DNA from: Pseudomonas fulva NBRC 16637 = DSM 17717
GTDB lineage: Bacteria; Pseudomonadota; Gammaproteobacteria; Pseudomonadales; Pseudomonadaceae
Direction: 5' to 3'
Assembly (NCBI RefSeq): GCF_000730565.1
Contig: NZ_BBIQ01000013.1
Coordinates: forward strand, 62,001 to 126,000
DNA: 64,000 nucleotides
Shown: piece by piece, positions 34,088 to 43,598 of the stretch
Layout: each line of letters starts with the position of its first letter
Position numbering within the stretch: position 1 is the stretch's first letter
Position numbers and translations under genes: made by a program
The notes under the pieces: generated by a model
The model's input: only the letters and a program-made list of their open reading frames with translations
Databases searched by the model: none
Told to the model about the DNA's origin: nothing

Positions 34088-34966
34088 ATGACGATCACCA
34101 TCAACAGCTACACCACGGTCAAAAGACGCGAGCGCGTCCCACACGCCATCTTCGCCCACTACTGGCGCGACGTGCACGGGCCGTTGTGCTCCCGGTTGCC
34201 AGGGTTGGGCTTGTACATCCAGCATCACTTCTCGCGTAATCAGGACGCACACCTCTGGCCATTGGCCGAGGGTGTGGCAGAGATCGCAGACTACGAACTT
34301 GATGGCGGTGTGGAGATCGGCTTCAAGTCCGCCGACCAGCAAGAGCGCTTCAAGCAAGCCAGCCCTCTGCTGTTTTCGGACGAGCAGAACATGTTCGAGG
34401 AAACGCTGGCGTACGACCTGCCGCACGGATCAATGAGGGTGGTGAATCGACTGGCAGACGAGCGCCTCAATGGGCTCGATCATGCCGATCGGATCCATGT
34501 GCACATGAGCCCACGCCAAAGCCTTGAAGATCTGCAAGCGTATGTGCGCGACAAACTCGCGCCGTCTCTGGCGCAGGATACCTCGGTCTTGAAAGTGCAA
34601 CTGCACCTGTGCGCCCCTTTCCAGAACGATGGGAGCCATCCACCGGCGCCAGACGTGGCACACACGGCCACGCCGGCGCGCGCCGAACTGGTGATCATGG
34701 AAGTCGCCTTCGGAAACCCTGTGGCACGGCGCCGGTTTTTCGAGGGGCAGGCGTTCAAGAAGACGCTGGCGGATCAGGCGCGGCACATCGGAAGTTTGAA
34801 GGCGTTTGCGGTAAGTGGTGTGTACAGCTATGTGGTCGATGGAGAAATGACCACGGCCGGGCTGCGTGGTAGCCGGGCGGCAGAGTTGATCGAGTATCTC
34901 GGCGCGGTCAATCAACTGGAACCTGAAGTAGAGGCGGTGTTCAAGCGCGTCGATGCAGCGAGTTAA
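34088..34966 (+). CDS. EthD-domain protein
   Basis: A 292-residue protein. The N-terminal part resembles EthD/dimeric alpha-beta barrel proteins: VPHAIFAHYWRDVHGPLCSR near residues 18-37, then the strand pattern expected of a ferredoxin-like fold. The second half (from about 130) looks like a second such domain (ELVIMEVAFGNPVARRRFFE). EthD relatives act in degradation of ethers and other small molecules, but the role is unknown. Start 34088 has AAGG seven bases upstream. It converges on the ABC operon. Confidence 0.7.
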   Translation: MTITINSYTTVKRRERVPHAIFAHYWRDVHGPLCSRLPGLGLYIQHHFSRNQDAHLWPLAEGVAEIADYELDGGVEIGFKSADQQERFKQASPLLFSDEQNMFEETLAYDLPHGSMRVVNRLADERLNGLDHADRIHVHMSPRQSLEDLQAYVRDKLAPSLAQDTSVLKVQLHLCAPFQNDGSHPPAPDVAHTATPARAELVIMEVAFGNPVARRRFFEGQAFKKTLADQARHIGSLKAFAVSGVYSYVVDGEMTTAGLRGSRAAELIEYLGAVNQLEPEVEAVFKRVDAAS

Positions 34967-34968
34967 GC

Positions 34969-34996
34969 TGCCCCGGCCTACAACACGCGCGGGGCA
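34969..34996. terminator. Inverted repeat between EthD and ABC genes
   Basis: TGCCCCG (34969-34975) and CGGGGCA (34990-34996) form a 7-bp stem with a 14-nt loop in the 136-base convergent gap. There is no clear T-run, so it is a possible bidirectional terminator only. Confidence 0.35.
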
Positions 34997-35102
34997 TGCT
35001 CGCGGTGGATGCGCGGCTCGGTCCTACCGTCGAAAGCAAGAGCAGGTTGTCGCTCAGGTGCCTGTTAGTGGTTCAGTTGGCGCCCAAGGGGCACCCCCCT
35101 GC

Positions 35103-35873
35103 TCAATGCAACACCTGACTCAAGAACAACCGCCCTCGCTCACTCAAAGGTCGCTCGAAAAACACCGCTGGCGCAGCCTGCTCGACCACCTCGCCCTGGT
35201 CCATGAACACCACCCGGTGCGCCACGGTCCGGGCGAAGCCCATTTCATGGGTCACGCACACCATGGTCATGCCGTCCTCGGCCAGGCTGACCATGGTGTC
35301 GAGCACCTCCTTGACCATTTCCGGGTCCAGTGCCGAGGTGGGTTCGTCAAACAGCATGATCTTGGGTTTCATGCACAACGCCCGGGCAATCGCCACGCGC
35401 TGCTGCTGGCCGCCGGACAATTGGCCAGGGTACTTGTGCGCCTGTTCGGGAATACGCACCCGCTCCAGGTAATGCATCGCCAGGGCTTGCGCCTCGTGGC
35501 GCGGCAGCTTGCGGGCCCAGATGGGCGCGAGGGTGCAGTTCTGCAGGATGGTCAGGTGGGGGAACAGGTTGAAGTGCTGGAACACCATGCCGACTTCGCG
35601 GCGGATGGTTTCGACCTGCCGGGCGTCGTCGGTCAGTTCGACACCCTCGACGACAATGCGGCCCTGCTGGTGTTCTTCAAGGCGGTTCAGGCAGCGAATG
35701 GTGGTCGACTTGCCTGAGCCGGATGGGCCGCACAGCACGATGCGCTCACCTGGCTGCACGCTGAGGTTGATGTTCTTGAGCACCTGGAAGCTGCCGTACC
35801 ACTTGCTGACGTTCTCCATCTGGATCATGGGGCGCAGGCCCGGTGAGTCCAGCGATTGGGTCGCTTGGTTCAT
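35103..35873 (-). CDS. Amino-acid ABC transporter ATP-binding protein (second copy)
   Basis: A 256-residue HisP/GlnQ-type ATPase: Walker [11 protein letters not shown], signature [15 protein letters not shown], Walker [13 protein letters not shown]. It powers uptake through the two permeases upstream. The start at 35873 (MNQATQSL) is chosen because the longer frame to 36050 has the wrong composition. It is the last gene of the operon, 79 bases after the first ATPase gene. Two ATPase genes in one operon are unusual; either may pair with the permeases. Confidence 0.9.
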   Translation of the reverse strand: MNQATQSLDSPGLRPMIQMENVSKWYGSFQVLKNINLSVQPGERIVLCGPSGSGKSTTIRCLNRLEEHQQGRIVVEGVELTDDARQVETIRREVGMVFQHFNLFPHLTILQNCTLAPIWARKLPRHEAQALAMHYLERVRIPEQAHKYPGQLSGGQQQRVAIARALCMKPKIMLFDEPTSALDPEMVKEVLDTMVSLAEDGMTMVCVTHEMGFARTVAHRVVFMDQGEVVEQAAPAVFFERPLSERGRLFLSQVLH

Positions 35874-35952
35874 CTGGAATACTCCTGGCTGGCGCGCAGC
35901 CACGCTTGGCCGGTGCAAGCGGGCGCACCGGCATTGGGAAGAGGATGTTCGT

Positions 35953-36693
35953 TCAGCGCAGGACGCTTTGCAGAAACTGCCGGGTGCGGGCCTGTTCAGG
36001 GGCGCTGAAGAGCTGCGACGGCGGTCCGGTCTCGATGACCTTGCCGGCATCGAAGAACACCACGCGGTCGGCCACTTCGCGGGCGAACCCCATTTCGTGG
36101 GTGACGACGATCATGGTCATGCCCTCGGCCGCCAGGCCCTTCATGACGTTGAGCACGTCACCGACGGTTTCCGGGTCGAGCGCAGAGGTGGGCTCGTCGA
36201 ACAGCATCAGCTTGGGTTTCATCGCCAAGGCGCGAACGATCGCCACCCGCTGCTGCTGGCCGCCTGACAGCTCGGCCGGGTAATGCCCGGCCTTGTGCTG
36301 CAGGCCGACGCGCTCGAGCAAGGCCAGGGCATGGGCCTGGGCTTGCGCCTTGGTTGCGCGCTTGAGCTTGACTGGGGCAAGCATCATGTTGGCCAGCACC
36401 GTCATGTGCGGAAACAACGTGTAGTCCTGAAACACCATGCCCACGTCCTCGCGCAGCCGGGCCAGGGCTTTACGGTTTCCCGCCTGGGTCTGATCGCCAT
36501 CGCCCACCACCACGGTGCCCTTGGAGGGCGGTTCCAGGCTGTTCAGACAGCGGATGAAGGTGGACTTGCCCGAGCCGCTGGGGCCGATGATGACCACCAC
36601 CTCGCCTTGGCGCACGTCCATGTCGACGCCCTTGACCACTTCATGGGTGCCAAAGCTTTTATGCAGGTCGCGAACCGTCAGGATCGTGCTCAT
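35953..36693 (-). CDS. Amino-acid ABC transporter ATP-binding protein (first copy)
   Basis: A 246-residue ATPase of the polar amino acid type: [29 protein letters not shown] and [16 protein letters not shown]. The ATG at 36693 overlaps the argH-like stop as ATGA, so translation is coupled. It differs enough from the second copy that the two are not a fresh duplication. Confidence 0.9.
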   Translation of the reverse strand: MSTILTVRDLHKSFGTHEVVKGVDMDVRQGEVVVIIGPSGSGKSTFIRCLNSLEPPSKGTVVVGDGDQTQAGNRKALARLREDVGMVFQDYTLFPHMTVLANMMLAPVKLKRATKAQAQAHALALLERVGLQHKAGHYPAELSGGQQQRVAIVRALAMKPKLMLFDEPTSALDPETVGDVLNVMKGLAAEGMTMIVVTHEMGFAREVADRVVFFDAGKVIETGPPSQLFSAPEQARTRQFLQSVLR

Positions 36694-38192
36694 AGGCCCG
36701 CCTGTGCCCGGGTCAGGGCTTGCAGGTTGAGGTCGGCCTCGCTCATGCGCGCGCGGCGTTGCTGGTTGGCCGTACGCTCTGCGCTCAGGCGCTCGCTGGC
36801 GCGGGCGAGGCTTGGCATCAGCGACCCAAACGACGGGCCGCCGGCGGAGCTGCGACCCTGCACGTTGCTGACCGGGTCCAGGCAATCACGCACTTTCTGC
36901 TCGGGTAGGTGCAGGGCATGACCCAGCTGCTCGAGGGCGCAGGCATCGACCATCTGGGTGGTGATCTGATGGGCCGGCAGGCCCTGGTCCATGGCCATGC
37001 GCACCACGCCCCCGACCACATGGTGGGCTTCGCGGAACGACAGGTCGACCTCGCGCACCATCAGGTCGGCCAAACCGGTGGCGGTGGAAAAATCCTCACC
37101 GGCGCGGCGTGCCGCCAGGTCGATGTTGGGGGTGGCGGTGCGCAGCACCAGGTCCAGCAGTTTCAGGCAGCGCAGGCTTTCTTCGGCGGCCTCCCAGAAG
37201 CCCCGCGTCCCTTCGCGGTTGCCGTCGCCGGTGTGGGAAAAATTGGTGCCCTTGATGGTCACGCTCGCACCCATCAGCAGGCCGACGATATGGCCACTGC
37301 GGCCCTTGAGGTACTCCAGCACGGTGGGGTTCTTCTTTTGCGGCATGATGCTGGACGTGGCGGCGACGCTGTCGGGGAAGTCGATGAGGTTGAACTCATG
37401 GGTACTCCACACGAAATAGTCCTGCGCGACGCGGCTCCAGAACACCGCCAGGTTGCTCAGGTGCGACAGGCTTTCGAGCAGAAAGTCCCGCGAGCCGATG
37501 GCATCCAGGGCATTGTCCAGGTAGCCGTCGAAGCCCAGCAGCTCGGCGGTGCGCGCGCGGTCGATGTCGAACGGCGTGCCGGCGAAGGCAGCGGCACCCA
37601 GCGGGCACTGGTTCATCGACTCCAGGGTCTGGGTCAGGCGCTTGCTGTCGCGCTCCAGGGCCTGTTCCACTGCGCTCAGGTAATAGCCGTAGGTGATTGG
37701 CTGGGCCGGTTGAAGATGCGTGTAGCCGGGCATCACCACTTCGGCGTAGCGCTTGGCACAGCACAGGGCCGTGGCCCGTACCGTTGCCAATTCGTCGATC
37801 AGGTCCATCAGCAGGTCGCGGCAGCGCAGGCGGTCGAGGGTGGCCAGGATGTCGTTGCGGCTGCGACCGGTGTGCAGGCGCCCGCCGATGTCAGCGCCGA
37901 TATGCTCGATCAGGTGCGCCTCGTAGTTGAAGTAGGCGTCCTCGCGCGAAGGGTCCAGCTCGACCGCCTCTGGTCCTGCCTGCTCCATGTCCAGCACACC
38001 CTTGGCCAACACGCTGGCATGTTCGCCGCGGATAAGGCCCTGTTCGGCCAGCATCAGGATGTGCGCCTTGTTGACGTTACCCAGGTTCGCGAAGCCGCTG
38101 GCAAAGCCTTCCAGGCGCGGGCGGTAGATGTACTCGTTCACTTGCGGCGCAGTGCTTTCCTTCAGGCGCCGACTGACTTTGGATGCTTGCAT
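36690..38192 (-). CDS. Argininosuccinate-lyase-like enzyme (C-N lyase)
   Basis: A 500-residue enzyme of the fumarase/aspartase/ArgH superfamily. The signature [10 protein letters not shown] is present, as are the conserved [20 protein letters not shown] (about 103-122) and the [11 protein letters not shown] region. ArgH releases fumarate from argininosuccinate. A copy inside an amino-acid ABC operon suggests breakdown of an imported N-substituted aspartate-like compound (relatives cleave EDDS-type substrates), not arginine synthesis. The true housekeeping argH would be elsewhere. It overlaps the permease gene by 31 bases. Substrate is inferred from context. Confidence 0.85.
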   Translation of the reverse strand: MQASKVSRRLKESTAPQVNEYIYRPRLEGFASGFANLGNVNKAHILMLAEQGLIRGEHASVLAKGVLDMEQAGPEAVELDPSREDAYFNYEAHLIEHIGADIGGRLHTGRSRNDILATLDRLRCRDLLMDLIDELATVRATALCCAKRYAEVVMPGYTHLQPAQPITYGYYLSAVEQALERDSKRLTQTLESMNQCPLGAAAFAGTPFDIDRARTAELLGFDGYLDNALDAIGSRDFLLESLSHLSNLAVFWSRVAQDYFVWSTHEFNLIDFPDSVAATSSIMPQKKNPTVLEYLKGRSGHIVGLLMGASVTIKGTNFSHTGDGNREGTRGFWEAAEESLRCLKLLDLVLRTATPNIDLAARRAGEDFSTATGLADLMVREVDLSFREAHHVVGGVVRMAMDQGLPAHQITTQMVDACALEQLGHALHLPEQKVRDCLDPVSNVQGRSSAGGPSFGSLMPSLARASERLSAERTANQQRRARMSEADLNLQALTRAQAGL

Positions 38193-38881
38193 GCTGGAAC
38201 CTCTTCAATGGAAGTACGTGCCGCCGGACGACCCAGACGACGTTCGAGATAACGGCTGAGCCAGGTCAGCGCCGAACAGATGACGAAGTACACCAGCAAC
38301 ACCACGCCGTAGACCGCGAAGGCAGGGCTGACGCCGGTCATGACGGTTTCACGCTCGATGATGATCTGGCCCACCTTGAGAAACTCCCCCACACCCACCA
38401 AAGCGCCCAGGGACGTGGCCTGCACCAGGATCGTCAGCAGCCCGGTGTAGGCTGGCAGAATGGCTTTCATCGACTGCGGCACAACCACGTGCAGGTAGAT
38501 CTGCCAGGGGCGCAGGCCCAGGGCCCAGGCGCTTTTCCACTGGTGCCTGGACACCGACTCCAGCCCGCCACGCACGATCTCGATCCCGTTGGCGCTGCCC
38601 CACAGGGTCAGGCCCACGGTGACGGCGGCGAACGGGCTCAGGTCCACACCGAACATCGGCGCACCGAAGAAGATGAAGAACACGTTGACGATCAGCGGAA
38701 TGGAGCGAAACAGCTCCACGTAGGCATGGATCGTCCACCCCAACAGGCGGTTCTTGACCGTGGCCAGCACGCCGAGCACGGCCGAGATCAGCGTGGTGAA
38801 CAGCAACACCACCAAAGCCAGGTACAGGGTCATCAACAACCCTTTGCACACGAAGCTCCAGTTTTCGAGTAGGAAATTCAT
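38162..38881 (-). CDS. ABC transporter permease (HisM/GlnP type)
   Basis: A 239-residue inner-membrane permease. Hydrophobic segments and the family EAA-like loop (SAWALGLRPWQIYLHVVVPQ) are visible. It moves the substrate with its partner permease. The C-terminus is extended and basic (RLGRPAARTSIEE). It overlaps the lyase gene. Confidence 0.85.
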   Translation of the reverse strand: MNFLLENWSFVCKGLLMTLYLALVVLLFTTLISAVLGVLATVKNRLLGWTIHAYVELFRSIPLIVNVFFIFFGAPMFGVDLSPFAAVTVGLTLWGSANGIEIVRGGLESVSRHQWKSAWALGLRPWQIYLHVVVPQSMKAILPAYTGLLTILVQATSLGALVGVGEFLKVGQIIIERETVMTGVSPAFAVYGVVLLVYFVICSALTWLSRYLERRLGRPAARTSIEEVPACKHPKSVGA

Positions 38882-38888
38882 GGTCGCC

Positions 38889-39551
38889 TCACTGCCGGAA
38901 AGGGCGTTGCAGGTGGGCAGACAGCCGCGCAGTCATCAACGCGAGCCCCCCCACCAGCACCAGGTACATGACGCAGATGGCCGTGAACATCTCGATGGCG
39001 CGAAAGTCCGTGGCGATGCGGTCCACCGCGACGAAGGTCAATTCCGCAAGGCCGATGGCCTGTAGATAGGAAGAGTTCTTCAGCAGTGAAATCGCGGTGT
39101 TGAGCATCGCCGGCAGGCTGGTGCGAAACGCGATGGGCATGGCGATCAGCGCGAAGTACTGCAGGGGCTTGAGGCTCAGTGCCAGGCTCGCCTCGCGCAT
39201 GCCGCGCTCCACCGTGGCCAGCCCGCCGCGGATGTTCTCGATCTGGTATGCACCGGCCCACAGCGACAGGCACACCACCCCCGACCAGAACAGCGACAGC
39301 CCAAGCCCAATGGCCGGCAGGCCATAGAAGATGAAGAATAACTGCACCAGGATCGGCGTATTGCGGATCAACTCCACGTACAGCGCCACTGCCTGGGACA
39401 GCACCGGGACCTTCATGACGCGCACTGCCCCGCCCAGCACCCCGATCAGCAGGGAACACAGGATGGCCAGGGCCGTGATGCGCAGCGTCATCAGCACACC
39501 GTCGAGCAGGGCAGGCCATTGCTCGATCAGATAATGGACGTCGAACTCCAT
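38889..39551 (-). CDS. ABC transporter permease (HisQ type)
   Basis: A 220-residue permease with several transmembrane segments and the conserved motif EASLALSLKPLQYFALIAMP. With the next permease it forms the pore for polar amino acids or similar acids. It lies seven bases upstream of the second permease start. Confidence 0.85.
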   Translation of the reverse strand: MEFDVHYLIEQWPALLDGVLMTLRITALAILCSLLIGVLGGAVRVMKVPVLSQAVALYVELIRNTPILVQLFFIFYGLPAIGLGLSLFWSGVVCLSLWAGAYQIENIRGGLATVERGMREASLALSLKPLQYFALIAMPIAFRTSLPAMLNTAISLLKNSSYLQAIGLAELTFVAVDRIATDFRAIEMFTAICVMYLVLVGGLALMTARLSAHLQRPFRQ

Positions 39552-39563
39552 GATGGCGGCCGA

Positions 39564-40409
39564 TCAAAGTGCTTCGGCAGGCTTGGCCTGCTCGAAGACG
39601 CTGATGTAGTAGCTCTGGATGTTTTCGGGTACGAACTGCTGCACCCAGCCTCGGAACAGGTGTTCTTCGCGCATGCGCAATACCGCCGCGCTCAGGAAGT
39701 CGCGCCATTGCGCTTCGTTCTTGCGTACGCCGATGGCCGCGTCGGAGATCTGGAACGGTTGGCCTATCAGGCGAGCATCCTGGTCGTTGTCGGCGACCAC
39801 CACCAGGGTCGCGGCATCGTGGGTGTAGGCGTCGGCGCGACCTTGGCGGAAGGCTTGCAGGGCATCGGCTGCGCTGTTCATGCGCAGGGTCTTGACGTCG
39901 GGCATGTGGTCTTCGAACCACTTGGCCTGCACCGACCCCTTGAGCGTGGCAAGGGTCTTGCCCTTGAGGTCGGCGATGGTCCGGGCCGGGCTGTCCTTCT
40001 TCACGACCACGTCACTGGCACCCCACCGGTAGGGCGTGGTGAAGTCGATCACCCGTTGGCGTTCCGGGGTGACGCCCAGCGTGGCGATCAGCAAGTCCAC
40101 CTTGCGGCCCAGCAGCTGCGGCACTCGGTTTTCGGCGGTGACGCAGGTGAAGCTGACCTTGTCCTTCGAGCCCAGGGCCCAAAGCGAAATCTGCTTGGCC
40201 ATTTCGACCTCGACGCCGGCGAATTCACCCTTGTTGTCCTGATAGCCATACGGTGGCTGGTCGCAGCGCACACCCGCGCGCAGGTGGTCCGCCTCTTTGA
40301 TGGCTGCTGGAACTGCTGGCAGGTCGGCGGCCTGAACGGTGGATACCGCCGCCAACGACACGCACGTCAGGGCCAGTGCAGCGCTTAGTTTTTTATACGA
40401 GAACGACAT
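39564..40409 (-). CDS. Periplasmic solute-binding protein (family 3)
   Basis: A 281-residue binding protein with a signal peptide (about residues 1-27; cleavage near VQA-ADLP). The mature part has AGVRCDQPPYGYQDNKGEFA and VDFTTPYR-like features, the pattern of amino-acid-binding SBP_bac_3 proteins. It captures the substrate for the permeases. First gene of the operon; its start (40409) faces the LysR gene across 227 bases. Confidence 0.9.
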   Translation of the reverse strand: MSFSYKKLSAALALTCVSLAAVSTVQAADLPAVPAAIKEADHLRAGVRCDQPPYGYQDNKGEFAGVEVEMAKQISLWALGSKDKVSFTCVTAENRVPQLLGRKVDLLIATLGVTPERQRVIDFTTPYRWGASDVVVKKDSPARTIADLKGKTLATLKGSVQAKWFEDHMPDVKTLRMNSAADALQAFRQGRADAYTHDAATLVVVADNDQDARLIGQPFQISDAAIGVRKNEAQWRDFLSAAVLRMREEHLFRGWVQQFVPENIQSYYISVFEQAKPAEAL

Positions 40410-40589
40410 GATGCCTCCTGATTACCGGGCTGCATCGCGCCAATGTGCTGGAGCGATGCGTGAGTACAAGGGCAGAGCTGAAGTGACGCTGGAGCACCGG
40501 TTTTATGTGTGTTGTTGCCGGTATGCGCTCGGGGGTATCGCGCTGCATCGGGGCAGACGTCGATGTGGTTGTAGTTATAAAATCTGCGC

Positions 40590-40636
40590 GTCATGCAATC
40601 AAATGACAATACATCAACCCGTCATGCAGAAATGAT
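40590..40636. promoter_or_regulatory. Candidate LysR-regulator binding repeats
   Basis: GTCATGCA occurs at 40590-40597 and 40621-40628, a 31-nt separation (about three DNA turns). Each opens an imperfect palindrome (GTCAT..ATGAC; GTCAT..ATGAT). They lie in the divergent gap next to the LysR start, the normal place for a LysR operator. Functional assignment is inferred. Confidence 0.5.
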
Positions 40637-41554
40637 ATGGCCATCAATTTCAAGCAGATCGAAACCTTCCGCGCGGTCATGCTCAGCGGCTCCATGACAG
40701 CAGCGGCGCAGGCGCTGCATACCTCCCAGCCCAATGTCAGCCGGCTGATCGCGCAACTGGAACGGGCCAATGGGTTCAAGTTGTTCGAGCGGGTAGGGGG
40801 GCGCTTGCTGCCGACCGATGAGGGCGCGCAGTTCTTCGCTGACGTGGAGCGCGCGTTCATCGGGCTGCACAGCCTGGAAACCTCCGCCGAGCACCTCAAG
40901 CGCGGGGGCACCGGGCAATTGCGCATCGGTGCGGTGCCTTCCCTGACCCATGGCTTGCTGCCCAAGATCATCCAGCGCTTTCGCCAGCAGAACCCGCACG
41001 TTCATATCTCCATCCACACCAACGACTCGCCGAACGTGGCGCACTGGGCCGCGACCCGGTTTTGCGACGTGTGCCTGGTGTCTTATGTGGCCGAGGACAT
41101 GGCGGGCGTGCAGTCCCAGATCATCTGTGATGTACCGGGTGTGTGCATCTTCCCCAAGGAGCACCGGCTCGGTGCCTTGCAGGCCGTGACGCCCGCGGAC
41201 CTCAAGGGCGAAGAATTCATATCGCTGTCGCACACTGACGGCTCGCGCACTCGGCTCGACCGGCTGTTTGCCGATGACGACCCGCGGGTGCTCAACCTGG
41301 ACGCTACCCATGCCGCCACCGTGTGCTCACTGGTCGGGCTTGGGCTGGGGGTGAGCGTGGTCAGTCCACTGGTCGCGGCAGAGTATTTGCACACCGGCAT
41401 CGACATACGGCCGTTTGCCCCGCAGTTGCGGTTCTACACGTATCTGCTGCGCTCATCCGACCGGCCGGAGAACGTGCTGACTCGACGATTTCGGGTGTTG
41501 GCGGGGGAAATGCTGGGGCAGGCGGCGCAGGCGTGTACGGCTGGCCTTGGGTAA
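40637..41554 (+). CDS. LysR-family transcriptional regulator
   Basis: A 305-residue regulator. The first 60 residues hold the winged HTH (QIETFRAVMLSGSMTAAAQA, then TSQPNVSRLIAQLE), followed by the substrate-binding fold (PHVHISIHTNDSPNVAHWAA and VCIFPKEHRLGALQAVTPAD). It probably controls the divergent ABC/lyase operon in response to the transported compound. A second ATG five bases upstream (40632) is out of frame. Confidence 0.9.
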   Translation: MAINFKQIETFRAVMLSGSMTAAAQALHTSQPNVSRLIAQLERANGFKLFERVGGRLLPTDEGAQFFADVERAFIGLHSLETSAEHLKRGGTGQLRIGAVPSLTHGLLPKIIQRFRQQNPHVHISIHTNDSPNVAHWAATRFCDVCLVSYVAEDMAGVQSQIICDVPGVCIFPKEHRLGALQAVTPADLKGEEFISLSHTDGSRTRLDRLFADDDPRVLNLDATHAATVCSLVGLGLGVSVVSPLVAAEYLHTGIDIRPFAPQLRFYTYLLRSSDRPENVLTRRFRVLAGEMLGQAAQACTAGLG

Positions 41555-41572
41555 CAGGCTCGGTACCGCGCC

Positions 41573-42937
41573 TCATTGCCTCGGCAGCACCAGCGCTGCC
41601 TCTAGCCCGCCCGCCGCTCGGTTTTTCAGGACCACCCGGCCACCCAGGTGCTCCATGATGGTTGCCACGATCGACAGCCCAAGGCCAGCGCCGTTGGGGC
41701 TATTGCGGCTGTAGAAACGTTCGAACACCCGTGAGAGGCTCGCCTCGTCGATGCCTGGCCCTTCGTCTTCCACCACCAACTCGACACGCTCATCGTGGCC
41801 CCGCAGCGAGACCGTGATGCGCCCCCCGAGAGGCGAGTGCTCGACCGCGTTGGACATCAGGTTCTGCAATGCAATGCCCAACGCGCTGGCGTCGACGGCT
41901 ACACGGTGCTCGCCGCCCTCTATTTCCAGCGAGGGCTCCAGCCCTTTGTCCAGTATCCAAGGGGTAAGCTCGGCCAGGATGTCGGTGACCACCTCGGCAA
42001 GGTCGACAGGCTCATGGGGGCGATGGCCGAGCCGAGGCTCCACGCGGGCCAGTGTCAGCAGTTGGTTGACCACTCGCGTCAACCGATCCACACCGCCCAT
42101 CAGGAACGTCAAGGCCTTGTTGCGTTCGACGTCGTTGCTGGCAGCCAGTGCGTTCTGCGCATGCAGGCGCAACACCGCCAAGGGTGTTCGCATTTCGTGG
42201 GCCGCGTCGGCAATGAAGCGATGTTCACGGCGCAGCAGGTCCTTGATCTGCGCCAGCAGGCGATTGAGGGCAGCCTGCATGGGCTCGAGCTCCGATGGCA
42301 GCGGCACCAGCTGCAGCGGTTCGAGTGATTCGGCATGCCGCGCGCGAATGACGTCTGCCATGTTCTTCAACGGCTTGAGCCCCCAGCCAATGGCGGCCCA
42401 TACCAGCACGGCAAGCGCCAGGGCCCCCAGCAGAAATGGCATCAAGGTGTGACGAACGATTCGGTCGATCAAGTCATAGCGCACGTCATCGCGTTCACCC
42501 ACCCAGATCACCCAGCCTTTCTCGGGCACAGGTAGCACGAAGCCGCGCCATTGCTTGTCGTCGCTGGTGAAGTCGTAAAACCCAGGCCGCATGGGCCGCG
42601 GGTCCAGGCGAGGTGCGCTGGGCGTCTGCACCATCAGGGTGGCGTTTTCGTCCCAGACCTGGAAGGCCAGCTTGCTCTCGTAGGGATGCCCCACTCGGTG
42701 TCGGCCCGCCTGAGCCAGCGCGGCGTTGAAGGCACGGTACAGGTCGTCACGCGCGCCGCCTTGCACTGGCATGCTCATTACTCCCTGGAGCAGGCGTGCG
42801 TTCTGGGCAAGGTGCGCGTCGTACACTTCGTTAATTTCATGGCGGCTGTCGTGGTAGTTGTACAACGCAAGCAAGCCGGTGCCGATCAGCAGCAAGAGCA
42901 TGACGCGCCACAGCGTGCGCTGGCGTAGCGACCTCAT
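41573..42937 (-). CDS. Sensor histidine kinase (QseC/PmrB type)
   Basis: A 454-residue membrane kinase. TM1 is about 10-27 and TM2 about 164-185, enclosing a about 135-residue periplasmic sensor. The phosphoacceptor H-box has ADAAHEMRTPLAVLRLHA (His247) and the ATPase part has LMSNAVEHSPLGGRI, EDEGPGID and NGAGLGLSIV. It is the last gene of the seven-gene operon and overlaps the response regulator gene by four bases. The signal is unknown; the operon's own product or substrate is a plausible guess. Confidence 0.9.
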   Translation of the reverse strand: MRSLRQRTLWRVMLLLLIGTGLLALYNYHDSRHEINEVYDAHLAQNARLLQGVMSMPVQGGARDDLYRAFNAALAQAGRHRVGHPYESKLAFQVWDENATLMVQTPSAPRLDPRPMRPGFYDFTSDDKQWRGFVLPVPEKGWVIWVGERDDVRYDLIDRIVRHTLMPFLLGALALAVLVWAAIGWGLKPLKNMADVIRARHAESLEPLQLVPLPSELEPMQAALNRLLAQIKDLLRREHRFIADAAHEMRTPLAVLRLHAQNALAASNDVERNKALTFLMGGVDRLTRVVNQLLTLARVEPRLGHRPHEPVDLAEVVTDILAELTPWILDKGLEPSLEIEGGEHRVAVDASALGIALQNLMSNAVEHSPLGGRITVSLRGHDERVELVVEDEGPGIDEASLSRVFERFYSRNSPNGAGLGLSIVATIMEHLGGRVVLKNRAAGGLEAALVLPRQ

Positions 42938-43596
42938 ACCTTGGCCTCGACCAGGTAGCCGATACCACGCACGGTGCGTATCAGGCCATTGAACAGTTTC
43001 TTGCGCAGCTGATAGATGTTCACTTCCAGGGTATTGCTCTCCGGCTCCTCGTCCCAGCCATAGAGCAACTGCGTCAGGCGTTCGCGGGTAAAGACTTTGC
43101 CGGGCTGGGCGAGTAGCTCGTGCAGCAGCCGGTACTCCTTGGGCGTGAGCACCACTTCGGCCCCCTTGAAATGCACCTGCTGGGTTGCCGGGTCCAAGCT
43201 GACACCGCCGTGCTCGATCAGCACCGTGGCGCGGCCAGCGCTGCGGCGCAGCAGTGCACGCAGGCGTGCCTTGAGTTCATTGAGGTCGAAGGGTTTGACC
43301 AGGTAGTCATCCGCCCCGGCGTCAAGCCCTGCGATGCGATCGTCCAAGGCATCGCGTGCGGTGAGAATCAGCACCGGCAGGCTGTTGCCTCCCGCGCGAA
43401 GCCGCCGCAACAATTCAATGCCGTCCAGGCGTGGGAGGCCCAGGTCCAGTATCAACACGTCGAATGCTTCATGCTGCAAGGCGTGCAAGCCACTGACGCC
43501 GTCCTGCAACCAGTCAAGGGTATAGCCCTCCTGGCGCAAACCATCGCAGATGCCTTCACCCAACGCGCTATCGTCCTCAACCAGCAGCAGGCGCAT
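42934..43596 (-). CDS. OmpR-family response regulator
   Basis: A 220-residue regulator: receiver with phosphoacceptor Asp51 (LILDLGLP) and Lys101 (YLVKPFDL), then a winged-helix DNA-binding domain (EYRLLHELLAQPGKVFTRER, ending NIYQLRKKLFNGLIRTVRGI). It resembles QseB/PmrA. It should bind direct repeats with 11-nt spacing, and two such repeats lie at 47900-47918 in front of the operon. The TPR gene stop is two bases upstream. Confidence 0.9.
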   Translation of the reverse strand: MRLLLVEDDSALGEGICDGLRQEGYTLDWLQDGVSGLHALQHEAFDVLILDLGLPRLDGIELLRRLRAGGNSLPVLILTARDALDDRIAGLDAGADDYLVKPFDLNELKARLRALLRRSAGRATVLIEHGGVSLDPATQQVHFKGAEVVLTPKEYRLLHELLAQPGKVFTRERLTQLLYGWDEEPESNTLEVNIYQLRKKLFNGLIRTVRGIGYLVEAKV

Positions 43597-43598
43597 GT

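Noticed and set aside
36909..38252. 447-codon plus-strand ORF over the lyase gene
   Set aside because: The minus frame has the [10 protein letters not shown] signature; the plus frame is an artefact of GC-rich codons.
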